From Diphasiastrum complanatum (Eukaryota; Streptophyta; Lycopodiopsida; Lycopodiales; Lycopodiaceae), in contig CM055112.1 of assembly GCA_029204225.1 (NCBI GenBank), positions 27,227,821-27,291,820 on the forward strand: DNA of 64,000 nucleotides, written 5' to 3'. The position numbers and the translations under genes were made by a program. This document shows positions 8,586-19,770 of this stretch, in pieces; the stretch's first letter is position 1; each line of letters begins with the position of its first letter. The notes beneath the pieces are model-generated. The model was not told the DNA's origin and did no database searches. It worked only from the letters and a program-made list of their open reading frames with translations.

Positions 8586-11500
8586 CTATGTAATAAAACC
8601 AACACGTGGTATTAAATTTAAAGCTTTGCATAAAGCTTCAAATATGACTCTAGGCAACACCTTAGTGAAGAGGTCTGCAATATTATCCTCTGTAGGACAA
8701 TACTCAAGTAAAATGTTGCCATTATGAAGTCTCTCCCGAACAAAGTGATAATGGATCTCGATATGCTTCGTCCCCACATGAAAACAAAATTCCGTGGAAT
8801 GGCAATAACACTTTGACTATCACTCAAGATAAGAGTGGCTGAGGGCTCACCAAACTTCATGTCAACAAGTAATCTTCTCAACCATAAACACTCTGTTGTG
8901 GCTGAAAATATCGCTCTATATTCTGCCTCACTAGAAGAAGTAGCAACAGTGGGCTGCTTTTTACTTGACCAAAAAATTGCAAAATTTCCATAAAAAAAGC
9001 AATGTTCACTTGTAGAACGTCTAGTGTCTTGATCTTCACCCCAATCCAAGTCACTAAAACCAACCAAACATGCATCATCACAAGCAAGAAAAAACAATCC
9101 ATGACTTCTTGTTCCTTGAAGATATCGAAAGATCTTCTTCAACGCTTTCCAATGTGATGTCATCGGGGCATGCATGAATTGACTCATTAATGAGACACTA
9201 TAAGAAATGTCCGGTTTTGAATTCCATAGGTAAATGAGACAGCCAATAGCTTGACAATATAAAGTAGTATCAAATGGTTCACCATCGCCTTGACGACTTA
9301 ATTTCAGGCCTGTCTCCATAGGTGGCTTGCAATCTTTCATCTTGAACCGCTTCAAAATCTGTCTGCCCAATGTAGCGTTCTTGAGAGATGAAAATTCCAG
9401 ACCCTTCTTTTATAAATTCAAGACCAAGATAAAAGTGCAATAGGCCTTAATCTGAGGTTTCAAAAACCATACCAAGATCAAGTATTACAGCATTAATTTG
9501 TTGCTCATTACTTCCCGTAATAATAATATCATCAACATAAAGCAAAATAATGATCATATAATCTGAAGTATGCTTGACATAAAGAGTAAATTCGCTAGGA
9601 CTATTAATAAACCCACAATCACAAAAATAGGCATGTATCTTTTGATACCACATCCTCGGGGCTTGCTTCAGTCCATAAAGTGTCTTCTTGAGAAGACAAA
9701 CTTTATCTTCTTGGCCTTCAACCAAAAAACCAACAGGTTGTTGAAGGTACACTTCCTCATTGAGATCACCATTGAGGAATGTTGTCTTTATGTCAAGCTG
9801 CCGCAAACGCCAACCAAAATGGGCAGCCAAAGAGGTTACTACCCTCACGGTAGTCATCTGAGCAGTAGGAGAAAAAGTCTCCTCATAATCAATCCCCTCT
9901 TGTTGAGCATAGCCTTTGGCAACAAGCCTTGCCTTGTACCTTTCAATGGTACCATCTGCCTTATACTTGATTTTGTATACCCATTTAGAACCAATTGCCT
10001 TCTTCCCATGAGGAAGATCAACAAGAACCCAAATCTGGTTCTTCATGAGTGAGTCATACTCATCTTGCATCGCATCCTCCCAACATTTTACTCCCTTGGC
10101 CTGCTTGTAAAAAAACAGGTTCTTCCGCAACGTCTCCATGAGATGTAAGAGCAAAATCTGAAAAATCAGCATAGTCCACTGATTTTGTAGAGGCACGTGT
10201 CTTTCCATCATAAAATGAACTTACTTTGTTGTCCTGCAAAGTCGACAATAGCCACCGTGGGACTGTTTTGGGCTGTCCAACAGCCATGTCTCTTCTTGCA
10301 ATTTGCTGTCCAAGATCTTCCGACACTGCACTTGGCTGTCCAAGATCTTCCAAAACTGGTCCTTGCTGTCCAACAGTTCCTACAGGCTGATTTTGAGCAA
10401 CAATGGGCGGTTCTTGATGAACATGAGACTCTAAACTTGATAAGGCGTTGGGCAGTTCGAAACTGGTTGATTGCTGCCCCTTATCTCCAAAAATAGAAGA
10501 TGGTACCAAATCTGGAAAAACTTCAACATTCACACTATGTGGGCTGTCCCCCTTCAAGATATGAGTTGGGACCACATCTAATAAATTCTTTTCATCAAAA
10601 TGCACATAACGACTAACAATAATCATGTTAGTGCTCAAATTGAGCAGTCTATACTTTGCCTTCACTACTATAGCCAACAAAAATGCATTTAACTCCTTTA
10701 TCCTTAAGCTTTGTACGAAGCTTATCCGGAACAAAAGCATAAGTCGTACAACCAAAAATGCGAAAGTGAGAGATTGAAGGCTTCTTCCCATACCAAACTT
10801 CATAAGGACTTAATACTTTCAATGCTTTAGTAGGACAACGATTGCTTATGTATGCTGCCGTTATAACCGCTTCAGCCCAAAACTTGTGAGGCAACCCCTT
10901 TGCTTTGAGCATGCAACGGGCCATCTCCATAAGTGTGCGACTCTTTCGCTCGGCAACACCATTTTGTTGAGGCGTATAGGGAGTTGTCATTTGATGTAGA
11001 ATTCCCTTCTCTCGAAGAAATGCACCGAACGTACTCTTGATGTATTCCCCTCCTCGATCGATGCGTAGGGTCTTCAAAGAATGCCCAAATTGATTTTCCA
11101 CCATTGCTAGAAAATCTTTGAAATGTTGAAAAACTTTTGATTTAGCCTTCATAGGATAGATCCATGTAAAACGGAAAAAGTCATCAATAAAAGTCACAAA
11201 ATAGATGCACTTTCCAATGGATTCGGTCCTCATTGGACCACAAACATCACTATGAACCAAATCAAATTTATCAAGAACCCTTATAGTTCCATCAATTGGA
11301 AAAGGTTTCCTTTGAAACTTTCCAAGTATGCACCCCTCGCATACATGCCCTTCCGGCTGCTCAAGAATAGAAAAATCTTTTACCATATTAAATGTCTTCA
11401 GCTTCTTCAAACTTGCAAAGTTGAGATGCCCAAACCTTGCGTGCCACAATTTAGCCAACTCCAATGATTGTGATGTAAGAGCAACAAGACATATAGAGAG

Positions 11501-11964
11501 AATTCGTCGCTCATAGGTATCCATAATGAATAAGCCAGCATGCATTGTTCCAGAAACAATAATCAAGAGAGATCTTTTAGGATCCTTGACAAGACACTTA
11601 TCTTCTTTGAACTCAACAACTAGTCTTTGCTTCAACATAGTTGAAACCGAAAGAAGATTCTTCTTGATTCCTGAAACATAAAGCACATTCTTAATGTACT
11701 TTTCTTCACCATTACGCAGAATGATGGCTACAATTCCAATTCCATAAACAGAATAAGATGCATTATCTGCACATTGTACCTTGCTTCCATTTTGCACTTT
11801 CACTAATTTAGTGAATGCTTCTTTGCGAGAAGTCATATGACGTGTAGCACCATTATCAATCACCCATTCAATGGGCTGAAAATCAGCAACTTGCAAAACA
11901 GAACTTGAATTCCTCAAAGATGTAGAAGTACTAGTAGAAGCAATATTAGACACAAAAGCATAGT
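8586..11964 (-). pseudogene. Copia C pol (protease, integrase, RT, RNase H), frameshifted
   Basis: Reading leftwards from 11964: protease (WVIDNGATRHMT, with the D-S-G changed to D-N-G), pre-integrase, integrase with HSDVCGPM, IDRGGEY and NGVAERKSRT, RT with SKWVYKIKYKADGT and LLYVDDIIITGS, and RNase H ending near 8590 with TKHIEIHYHFVRE. Frame breaks lie near 10660, 10110 and 9370 and in the RNase H tail, and there is a stop near 9448. The gag half lies at 17397-18201, separated by element D. The whole element is on the minus strand and cannot encode working enzymes. Confidence 0.92.
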
Positions 11965-11969
11965 CTTGG
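11965..11969 (+). repeat. Target-site duplication of element D, left copy
   Basis: CTTGG immediately precedes the 5' LTR and recurs at 17392-17396 right after the 3' LTR. This is the 5-bp duplication expected for copia integrase. Confidence 0.95.
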
Positions 11970-12651
11970 TGTTAAAAATTCACAATTCTAGCTTGACTAG
12001 TTTTGGTCATATGACTTGTACATAGTTAGATGGTCATGATGTGGCTTGTCACACGTGCCAAATAGCATAGGATTCCATTCATAAGGATGTTCTCAAGTAG
12101 ACCTAAGTGTTAGAACCTTTGAAATGAGTCCAAATTATGCTTAGATACAAGGGAGAAAAAATAGGAGCTATTTTTGGTAATTTTTGCATTGTTGAGGGAT
12201 CTCCAAGATTCCAACCCTAACTTGGTAGGGATGAAAGATCCACCAAAATTAGCATTAGGGATAGGTTTAGGGCTACTCATACCTGCCCAAAACCATGATG
12301 GATCATGTATATATAGGTGATGATATCTCACCAAAATCAATCAAGCAATTTCATGTTTTTTCTCTCATAATGGTGCAATTGCTCTCTATGTTCATAATTG
12401 TTTGAGTACTTGTGATTACTAATGATTATAGGATTGAATGTAGGTCTGGTGTACAGTACTCAGACTGTGGGAGGCCGTACTTTCACACGTGTGAAGACTT
12501 CTTCAAGGATTTGGGCCATTTAGTGAGGTTCAAGCATAGATTTTTGATGGATTTTGATGGTTCAACTTGTGCTAATCTTATGAAATCATAATCTATTGTT
12601 TCCCTCATCATTTCAAGTGTTTTAGGATCCTTATTTGCTGTAATTTTTACA
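11970..12651 (+). repeat. Copia D 5' LTR
   Basis: 682 bp, TGTTAAAAATTC...TTTTTACA, apparently identical to 16710-17391. It should carry the element's promoter; ATATATAT at about 12308 is a possible TATA box. Confidence 0.95.
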
Positions 12652-12667
12652 CTTGATATCATAGCCT
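12652..12667 (+). promoter_or_regulatory. Copia D primer-binding site (variant)
   Basis: CTTGATATCATAGCC directly after the LTR resembles TGGTATCAGAGCC with two differences in the core, so priming by initiator tRNA-Met may be weakened or use another tRNA. Confidence 0.65.
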
Positions 12668-13464
12668 AAAGGCTGAAATGAGCTAAATCCTTGGTTTTCA
12701 TTCAATTTGATCACAATTTTTTATCTAAATCTTGTGTAGATTGGATCTTAGCATCTAGTATTGATTCTAGAACTCAAAGTGAGTCAAATACATTGGAGAT
12801 TGGTGTTGTGTGACTTCATTTGCAGGTGTTTAGGTGTCTAAAACCAGAGGCAAAGTTGAATTCAATTCACATTACCAAGATAGCAAGTTTTGCTTGCTCC
12901 AAGCATTGATTTCTAAGCAAGTTTTGGAGGTGATTTCATAGAGGAGGCTTTCTAGCATTCAAGGAGAGGGAAGATCAGAGTTTTGGGGACTCTTCAAGGC
13001 TGTTCTAAGGTGTAGTAGACACCTCCTAAAGTGATTTAGGTTCAGTCCAACCATTGCTTGACTTATGCACCAAATTAGATCAAATTTTCATCAATTTTGA
13101 TCATTTTTTGCTTGTGATTGGATAGTAGATTGTGTTGCATCCTCATTAAGTTCCATTTAGATCTTTTACAAGTGATTTTGGAAGTATATTAGGTTGCTGA
13201 AATTCACTCTTGATCAGATCATTTGGAAGCTTTAATGTTCTTTATAGAAAGAGGGGCAATTCTACTAGTATTGTCTACTTCAATCAAGCAAGTGCATTGT
13301 TTCTAGTATTCTATGATTTGATTTTGTTAGAGATCATTCTTAGATCTTTATAGGAAGTCTATTACTGATATTTTCAGGTCCCTAAGAAGTGGGATAAGGT
13401 AGACCTTCAATCAAATCAATAGAAGTAACCTTCATTTGTGTCAAGTCCTTGATTAGGAGACTAG
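12668..13464 (+). other. Copia D untranslated leader
   Basis: About 800 bp between primer site and start codon with no long frame. It presumably holds the packaging signal; no specific structure was identified. Confidence 0.6.
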
Positions 13465-16400
13465 ATGGCATCTATAAATGCATATCTTTTGGATACTAAT
13501 GAAAGGCTCAACAAAACTAACTATTCCATATGGAAAGTTAGAATGGAATCTATCATGATCATGCAAGATCTGATGGAAATTGTAAATGGTAAGGAGGGTG
13601 AACCTATTCATCCTCAAGAAAAAGCCAAATACATCAAGAGGTGCAATGTTGCACTACATTGCATAAAAATGAATGTTGCAAATGAACTCTTAAGAGAGGT
13701 AGGAGATTGCACTTCAGCTCAAGATGCTTGGGAGACTTTGCAAAAGGTCTATGAATCCAAGAACCAAACTAGAATGTTAGCTTTGAAGAATCAAATCTAT
13801 AAAAGCTATCAAAAGAAAGGAGAGAGTGCACATACTTTTGTCCTAAGAGTAAAGGAATTGAACAAAGAGCTAGCCTTTATAGGTGACCCTATCAAGGATG
13901 AAGAGCTTGTTCAACTCATATTGAATGGACTAAGCTTTGAATTTGACAATTTGGTTCAGGGATATGCAATTATGGGTAAGCTACCCATACTTGAAGAACT
14001 CCAAGGCACACTCATGGCCGAGGAATCAAGAAGGAGCCAAATGCAAGAGAGGATGGATAGGCTTTCCATCCAAGGTGGAGATGACCAAGCTCTCTTCACC
14101 AAAGGCAAAGGCAAGTCCAAAGGCAAAGGATCAACATTCAAGAAGTCTACAAAGCTTGAGGATCAAGAAGGACCCCCAAAGGCATCTCCATCAACCACCA
14201 AAGTCAAGAAGGACAAATCAAAGGTGAAGTGCTACTATTGTAGCAAGATGGGGCATTATGCCTCGGAATGCTTCAAGAGGAAGCAAGATCAAAGCCAAGC
14301 CAACATGAGCAAAGAGGAGGAGGAGGAGAGTTCACATGAGGACTCTCTCATGATGTCCATATTTTCTTCAACAAGCTTCAAAGGAGAAGATCCTTGGTGG
14401 ATTGACTCGGGTGCTAGTTCACACATGACTAGTAAAAGGGAGTTTTTCTCTTCTCTCTTATCTTATGATGGACCTATAAAGTCTATCTATACAGCAAATG
14501 ATGAAGCTTGTAAGATTGAAGGAGTTGGTAGCATTCCCCTTTGCTTAGGATCTTCCAAAAAGATCAACATAGAAGGTGTTTTGTACATTCCTACAATAAC
14601 AAAGAATCTACTAAGTGTTGGCCAAATGGTAGACAATGGTTTCAATGTTGACTTTGCTTCAAATGAATGTTTCATCAAGAAGAAGGGTAAGATAGTGGCT
14701 AAGGGCAATAGACTTGGCAAACTTTATAAGCTGGATGCATTTGTGGATACTAATGTTGTCATGTTGGCCGAGAAGAGCAAGATATCTACCTTTACTTTAT
14801 GGCACAAAAGACTTGGACATGTCAACTCGGGTTCCATGGAGGCTATGATCAAGGAGGAGTATGCTTTAGGCCTACCAAGGTCTATTGGGAAGGAAGACAA
14901 GGTTTGTGATGCTTGTGCCTTATCCAAGGCACATAAGAAGGTGTTTCCTAACTCCATCACAAAGTCATCTCATCCTCTTGAACTCATACACTCGGATGTG
15001 CACATTGCTAGCACCAAATCTAATGGAGGTTCATCCATGTTTTTAACCTTCATTGATGACTACTCAAGATATTGTTGGGTGTTCTTACTTTCCTTCAAGT
15101 CTCAAGTATTTGATACTTTTGTAAAGTTCAAGTTGTTTGTGGAAAATCATCATAATCATAGCATCAAGATTCTTAGAAGTGACAATGGTGGAGAATTCAT
15201 CTCCAATGAGTTCAAGGCCTTTTGTGAGGAGGAATGGATCAAGAAAGAGACTTCTTGTCCTTACACTCCTCAACAAAATGGAGTTGCTGAAAGAAGGAAT
15301 AGAACATTATGTGAATGTTCTAAGGCTTTAAGATTAGATGCTTGTTTGCCCAAATCCTTTTGGGGTGAGTCTCTTGTATGTGCAAACTACTTGATGAATA
15401 GGGTGTCTTGCAAAGCAATTGAAGGCAAAACTCCTTATGAGATGTTGTATGGAAAGAAACCCAATCTTAATCACTTGAAAGTTTTTGGGTGTATATGTTA
15501 TGTGCATGTGCCATTGGAAACAAGAACCAAGGAGGATCCATCTTCCACAAGAGGGATCATGCTTGGATATGCAAGCTCAAGCAAGGGCTACAAAGTCTAT
15601 CTCCCATCCTTGAACAAATTTGTTGTTTCAAGGGATGTCATCTTTGATGAACATCATATGCATATGCTTGAAGAAGGCTCAAGTGCTCCAACAATCAAGA
15701 AGAAGATGGCCAAGGAGCAAGATCTTGGTTTTGAGGAGGAGCTCATGGAGGAGCAAGCACCAAACCCACCTATCACACCAAGGAGATCTTCAAGGGCAAA
15801 AGTGGAGCCATCAAGGCTCACATATCAAGGCAAAGGACAGCAAGTTGAGGGTATCTCATCCACTTCTTATGCTTTATCTAGTTTTGAAGAACCGTCTAAT
15901 GTTGAAGATGCATTGAACTCCAAAGAATGGTATAAAGCTATGTTGGATGAGTATGATGCCTTGATTGAGAATGAAACTTGGTTGCTTGTTGAGAGACCTC
16001 AAAGGAATGTAATAGGATGCAAGTGGGTCTTCAAGCTTAAGTTGAATGCAAATGGGAGTGTTAACAAACATAAAGCAAGATTAGTTGCAAAAGGTTATGC
16101 TCAAGAGAGAGGGATAGACTATGAGGAAACTTTTGCACCCGTGGCCAAGATGGTCACAATAAGACTAATCATTGCACTTGCATCACATTTTGGATGGATT
16201 CTATGTCAAATGGATGTCTCTAATGCTTTCTTGAATGGTTTTTTGGAAGAGGATATCTATATGGAGCAGCCACAAGGGTTCATCAAGCATGGAATGGAGA
16301 ACAAAGTATGCCATCTCCAAAGAAGCATCTATGGCTTGAAGCAAGCCTCGAGATCTTGGAATTCAAGCCTACATTGCTATCTTATTTCACTTTCTTTTGT

Positions 16401-16695
16401 TCAAAGTGAATATGATCCTACTCTTTACATTAAGTTTGATGATGTTGGTATTGTACTTTTACTCATTTATGTAGATGACATCATCATTAGAATCTTCCAT
16501 GCAAGATCTAAGCACATTGAGATATGCCATCACTTTGTGAGAGAAATGGTGCAAGCCAAGGAGATTGTTTTGGAGCATGTTCCAAGCAATGAATGTGTAG
16601 CTGATCTACTTACTAAACCACTTCAAAAGACACCTTTTATGAAGTTCAGATCATCACTTGGAGTGATTAGTAAAGCAATGATTGAACCAAGCTAG
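13465..16695 (+). CDS. Copia D gag-pol polyprotein, internally deleted
   Basis: A single 1076-residue frame. Gag occupies about residues 1-300, with a zinc knuckle CYYCSKMGHYASEC at 256-269. The aspartic protease motif WWIDSGASSHMT has its D-S-G at 314-316. Integrase follows, with the pre-integrase HHCC segment and the catalytic triad D511, D573 and E609. RT begins near CKWVFKLKLNANGS and runs to YVDDII (D1004, D1005). Directly after that, at about residue 1009, comes FHARSKHIEICHHFVRE, which belongs to the end of RNase H. By comparison with element E, roughly 200 codons are missing, including the RT thumb-side region and the RNase H catalytic part. The deletion kept the frame. Copia polyproteins are usually 1300 residues or more. 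Integrase, protease and gag look intact. Confidence 0.95.
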   Translation: MASINAYLLDTNERLNKTNYSIWKVRMESIMIMQDLMEIVNGKEGEPIHPQEKAKYIKRCNVALHCIKMNVANELLREVGDCTSAQDAWETLQKVYESKNQTRMLALKNQIYKSYQKKGESAHTFVLRVKELNKELAFIGDPIKDEELVQLILNGLSFEFDNLVQGYAIMGKLPILEELQGTLMAEESRRSQMQERMDRLSIQGGDDQALFTKGKGKSKGKGSTFKKSTKLEDQEGPPKASPSTTKVKKDKSKVKCYYCSKMGHYASECFKRKQDQSQANMSKEEEEESSHEDSLMMSIFSSTSFKGEDPWWIDSGASSHMTSKREFFSSLLSYDGPIKSIYTANDEACKIEGVGSIPLCLGSSKKINIEGVLYIPTITKNLLSVGQMVDNGFNVDFASNECFIKKKGKIVAKGNRLGKLYKLDAFVDTNVVMLAEKSKISTFTLWHKRLGHVNSGSMEAMIKEEYALGLPRSIGKEDKVCDACALSKAHKKVFPNSITKSSHPLELIHSDVHIASTKSNGGSSMFLTFIDDYSRYCWVFLLSFKSQVFDTFVKFKLFVENHHNHSIKILRSDNGGEFISNEFKAFCEEEWIKKETSCPYTPQQNGVAERRNRTLCECSKALRLDACLPKSFWGESLVCANYLMNRVSCKAIEGKTPYEMLYGKKPNLNHLKVFGCICYVHVPLETRTKEDPSSTRGIMLGYASSSKGYKVYLPSLNKFVVSRDVIFDEHHMHMLEEGSSAPTIKKKMAKEQDLGFEEELMEEQAPNPPITPRRSSRAKVEPSRLTYQGKGQQVEGISSTSYALSSFEEPSNVEDALNSKEWYKAMLDEYDALIENETWLLVERPQRNVIGCKWVFKLKLNANGSVNKHKARLVAKGYAQERGIDYEETFAPVAKMVTIRLIIALASHFGWILCQMDVSNAFLNGFLEEDIYMEQPQGFIKHGMENKVCHLQRSIYGLKQASRSWNSSLHCYLISLSFVQSEYDPTLYIKFDDVGIVLLLIYVDDIIIRIFHARSKHIEICHHFVREMVQAKEIVLEHVPSNECVADLLTKPLQKTPFMKFRSSLGVISKAMIEPS

Positions 16696-16697
16696 AT

Positions 16698-16709
16698 AGT
16701 GAGGAGGAG
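16698..16709 (+). promoter_or_regulatory. Copia D polypurine tract
   Basis: AGTGAGGAGGAG, purine-rich and flush with the 3' LTR, is where plus-strand DNA synthesis would start. Confidence 0.8.
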
Positions 16710-17391
16710 TGTTAAAAATTCACAATTCTAGCTTGACTAGTTTTGGTCATATGACTTGTACATAGTTAGATGGTCATGATGTGGCTTGTCACACGTGCCA
16801 AATAGCATAGGATTCCATTCATAAGGATGTTCTCAAGTAGACCTAAGTGTTAGAACCTTTGAAATGAGTCCAAATTATGCTTAGATACAAGGGAGAAAAA
16901 ATAGGAGCTATTTTTGGTAATTTTTGCATTGTTGAGGGATCTCCAAGATTCCAACCCTAACTTGGTAGGGATGAAAGATCCACCAAAATTAGCATTAGGG
17001 ATAGGTTTAGGGCTACTCATACCTGCCCAAAACCATGATGGATCATGTATATATAGGTGATGATATCTCACCAAAATCAATCAAGCAATTTCATGTTTTT
17101 TCTCTCATAATGGTGCAATTGCTCTCTATGTTCATAATTGTTTGAGTACTTGTGATTACTAATGATTATAGGATTGAATGTAGGTCTGGTGTACAGTACT
17201 CAGACTGTGGGAGGCCGTACTTTCACACGTGTGAAGACTTCTTCAAGGATTTGGGCCATTTAGTGAGGTTCAAGCATAGATTTTTGATGGATTTTGATGG
17301 TTCAACTTGTGCTAATCTTATGAAATCATAATCTATTGTTTCCCTCATCATTTCAAGTGTTTTAGGATCCTTATTTGCTGTAATTTTTACA
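16710..17391 (+). repeat. Copia D 3' LTR
   Basis: 682 bp, no difference seen from the 5' LTR, followed by the CTTGG duplication. Confidence 0.95.
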
Positions 17392-17396
17392 CTTGG
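17392..17396 (+). repeat. Target-site duplication of element D, right copy
   Basis: CTTGG, matching 11965-11969. Confidence 0.95.
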
Positions 17397-18201
17397 TTGA
17401 AGAGATCACCACTAGCTTCAAGCTCTCGCTCCAAAGTAGCAAGTGAAGCACTAGTATCAATTCCTTTACTCTCCTCTTTCGCAAGCTTCTTCTTACAATC
17501 CTTGATGAAGTGCCCATACTTCTTGCAATAGTGGCACTTCCCTTTCTTCTTTTGAGTGTTGACATTTTGATCTCCAATGGGCTTTTGCTCATCCTTGGAA
17601 GGAGGCTTCCCCTTTCCTTTTGACTTGCCTTTGCCCTTGCCTTTCGTGAAAAAAGCTTGATCTAGTTGAGTGTCACCTGCAAAATTTTGCCTCGTTTGCT
17701 CTTCTTGAAGAAGCAGCCCAACCAGTTCATCAAAGGAGAGTTGATGTCCCCTAAGAGAGATACTCAAAGATGAAACAAATGGAAGATAAGAGGAAGGTAA
17801 TGAGTTGAGAGTAATGGAAACAAATTGAGCATCCTCAATTATCTCATCAACATTGAGAAGCTCCTCACGATGATCCTTGATCTTCGTCAAGTGATCGGTC
17901 ACTTGATCCCCTTCTTGCATCTTCAACAAAGAAAGTTGATTTTTGAGATACACTACTCTTGCTGGATTTTTGACTCTATACATAGTATAAAGTGTATCCC
18001 ACGCACTTTTAGATGTCTTACGAGACCTATATGAGGTAAGATAGATCTTTTCACAACAAGAGCAACCATAGCATGTGCTTGTGCATCCCTTCTATCCCAC
18101 TTCTTTTGTTCTTCTGAAGATGTAGAAGATGATGATGATGATGATCCACGAGGTGTAGGAGGTGCCAAAGAAGGAGGCCTTTCCTCATCACCATTGACCA
18201 A
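17397..18201 (-). pseudogene. Copia C gag, separated from its pol by element D
   Basis: On the minus strand a frame starting with VNGDEERPPSLAPP reads through a Ser run into the UBN2-type gag region. A frameshift near 18040 moves the frame to a stretch with MYRVKNPARVVYLKNQL, then a Gly/Lys-rich basic segment and a zinc knuckle CHYCKKYGHFIKDC. The frame ends at the D insertion. If D and one copy of the duplication are set aside, it continues in register into the protease frame at 11964. The gag start is lost: a short remnant, SFDGTNW, just upstream is out of register. Confidence 0.88.
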
Positions 18202-18378
18202 TTGGTCCCGTCGAAAGATCCCTGTTGTGGCGGCCCAAATTTTTAAGGCTTGAACCTTTGTTGAGGGCTAGAATAGCATGCATCTATGAATTTGGTCCTT
18301 TAATATGCATGATTGGTGGGTTACTATGTATGCATGACTTGTGCTTATTATGCATGAATGCCCATGGGAATGTCATTG

Positions 18379-18381
<3 letters not shown>

Positions 18382-18409
<28 letters not shown>
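18382..18409 (+). repeat. GA microsatellite
   Basis: About 14 GA units. Confidence 0.95.
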
Positions 18410-18745
18410 CGGAGAATGGCAACATAATCTTTTGTTTGTGGGCAATTCTCAGCCCTTTTGCATTTGAAAGGATTTCTTATGAGGTAAGAAGTTGAGTGCT
18501 TTACAGTACACAAGACTTGATGGCTTGATGAACGTTTGACATGAACGTTTGAGAAGCTTAATGTCAATAATAATCCATGCTTTGTGGATAATGTAATGGT
18601 TTCTCGTATTCTGCCTGCTGGGTAGTAATGTTTTTGATTTTGCATGTGGGCATCGCTATTTTATGAACAACTTTGATATACAAGCGATTTGTGTGAAAAT
18701 TTGAGCAATTTGTGTTTTACTTACAAAACGAGCCATGAATTTTTT

Positions 18746-18785
18746 TGCTTCAGTGACCAATCTTGTGCTTCAGTGACCAATCTTG
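18746..18785 (+). repeat. Perfect 20-bp tandem duplication
   Basis: TGCTTCAGTGACCAATCTTG occurs twice head to tail without spacer. Confidence 0.95.
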
Positions 18786-19049
18786 GCGATCGATTTATTG
18801 TGATGAAATTTTGTTGCATCTGGTCTTTCAGACGATCTTCCAACTACATCCTTACCAAACTTATGCCACTACTTTGTTAGCAGTGGATCTGCTTGCTCAC
18901 TCGCTTGGCAAAGCCAAAATTGGTAGAAATAGTCCTTGGGCCTTTTCTAAGCTTGTTATATGGTGAATGTAGCAAACAGGTAGCGAGATCTTTGTTGACT
19001 GAACCTAATATTTGCGGATCGGTGTTTGTTGCAAATGCCTAGCAGACGT

Positions 19050-19770
19050 CTTAGTGTAAACAGCTGTCTTGCCCCATCACCAAGAGCCCAGTGGGTCTTA
19101 CCATTGGCTTTTTCTCATGTCATTTGAGTCTTTGACGGGAAAATATGGTTCCCCATGCCCACAATTTCCCAACTAAGGAAAGTCGTGTGGGAAATGCTCA
19201 TAGGAAATATTTTGGAAACCAGTGTTTTTGCCATGGATAAACAATTGTCCCCCATCACTCAGGAAATACAGTTTTTCAAAACGTAGCAGTATGAATGCTT
19301 TTCTGGGAAATGAGTTTCCCATTGAAGAAACAAGTTTTCCTATTGGGGAATTATGAAAACTATATTGACAGATTATTCATGTGAGGTTCAACGGATGGAA
19401 TTTCTCAATTTCTTATTTTTAATCAAATATTCCAATTTAATAAAATTTCACCACATGAGATGATGGAGCCTATCCTGTTTCCTTGTTTCTCAGGGGGCTT
19501 ACATTTTCTGAGTAGGAAGTTTCTCCGACGCCTATGCTTCATAGATTCTCCATGGCATAATTTAGACATCTTACTTCATCACCAAATGCACTCAGTGGGA
19601 TGCACCACACTCTTGAAATAACAATTGAAACTCTTTTGTGACTTGTAACCCCATCACCAAGCACCTGGTGGGACTTACTACTAACTTCAAGGAGCTGTCG
19701 ATATTCTTTTATGACACTTAACCCCATCTCTAGGCACTCGACGGGATTTACCACTAGCTTCAAGGAGCCA
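19050..19770 (+). repeat. Degenerate repeat with a period near 73 bp
   Basis: The pattern CCCCATCACCAAGCACC...GTGGGACTTACTAC...CTTCAAGGAGC recurs near 19073, 19580, 19649 and 19722 with increasing differences. The last two copies are about 73 bp apart. Origin is not recognised. Confidence 0.6.

Larger units (their letters stand above)
11970..17391 (+). mobile_element. Copia D, nearly complete LTR retrotransposon nested in copia C
   Basis: A 5422-bp element with two 682-bp LTRs, a primer-binding site, one gag-pol frame, a polypurine tract and a CTTGG target duplication. Line-by-line comparison found no difference between the LTRs, which implies a recent insertion. It interrupts copia C (opposite strand) exactly between C's gag and protease coding parts. 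The pol frame lacks the end of RT and most of RNase H, so the copy should be non-autonomous, depending on enzymes from a relative. Confidence 0.95.
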
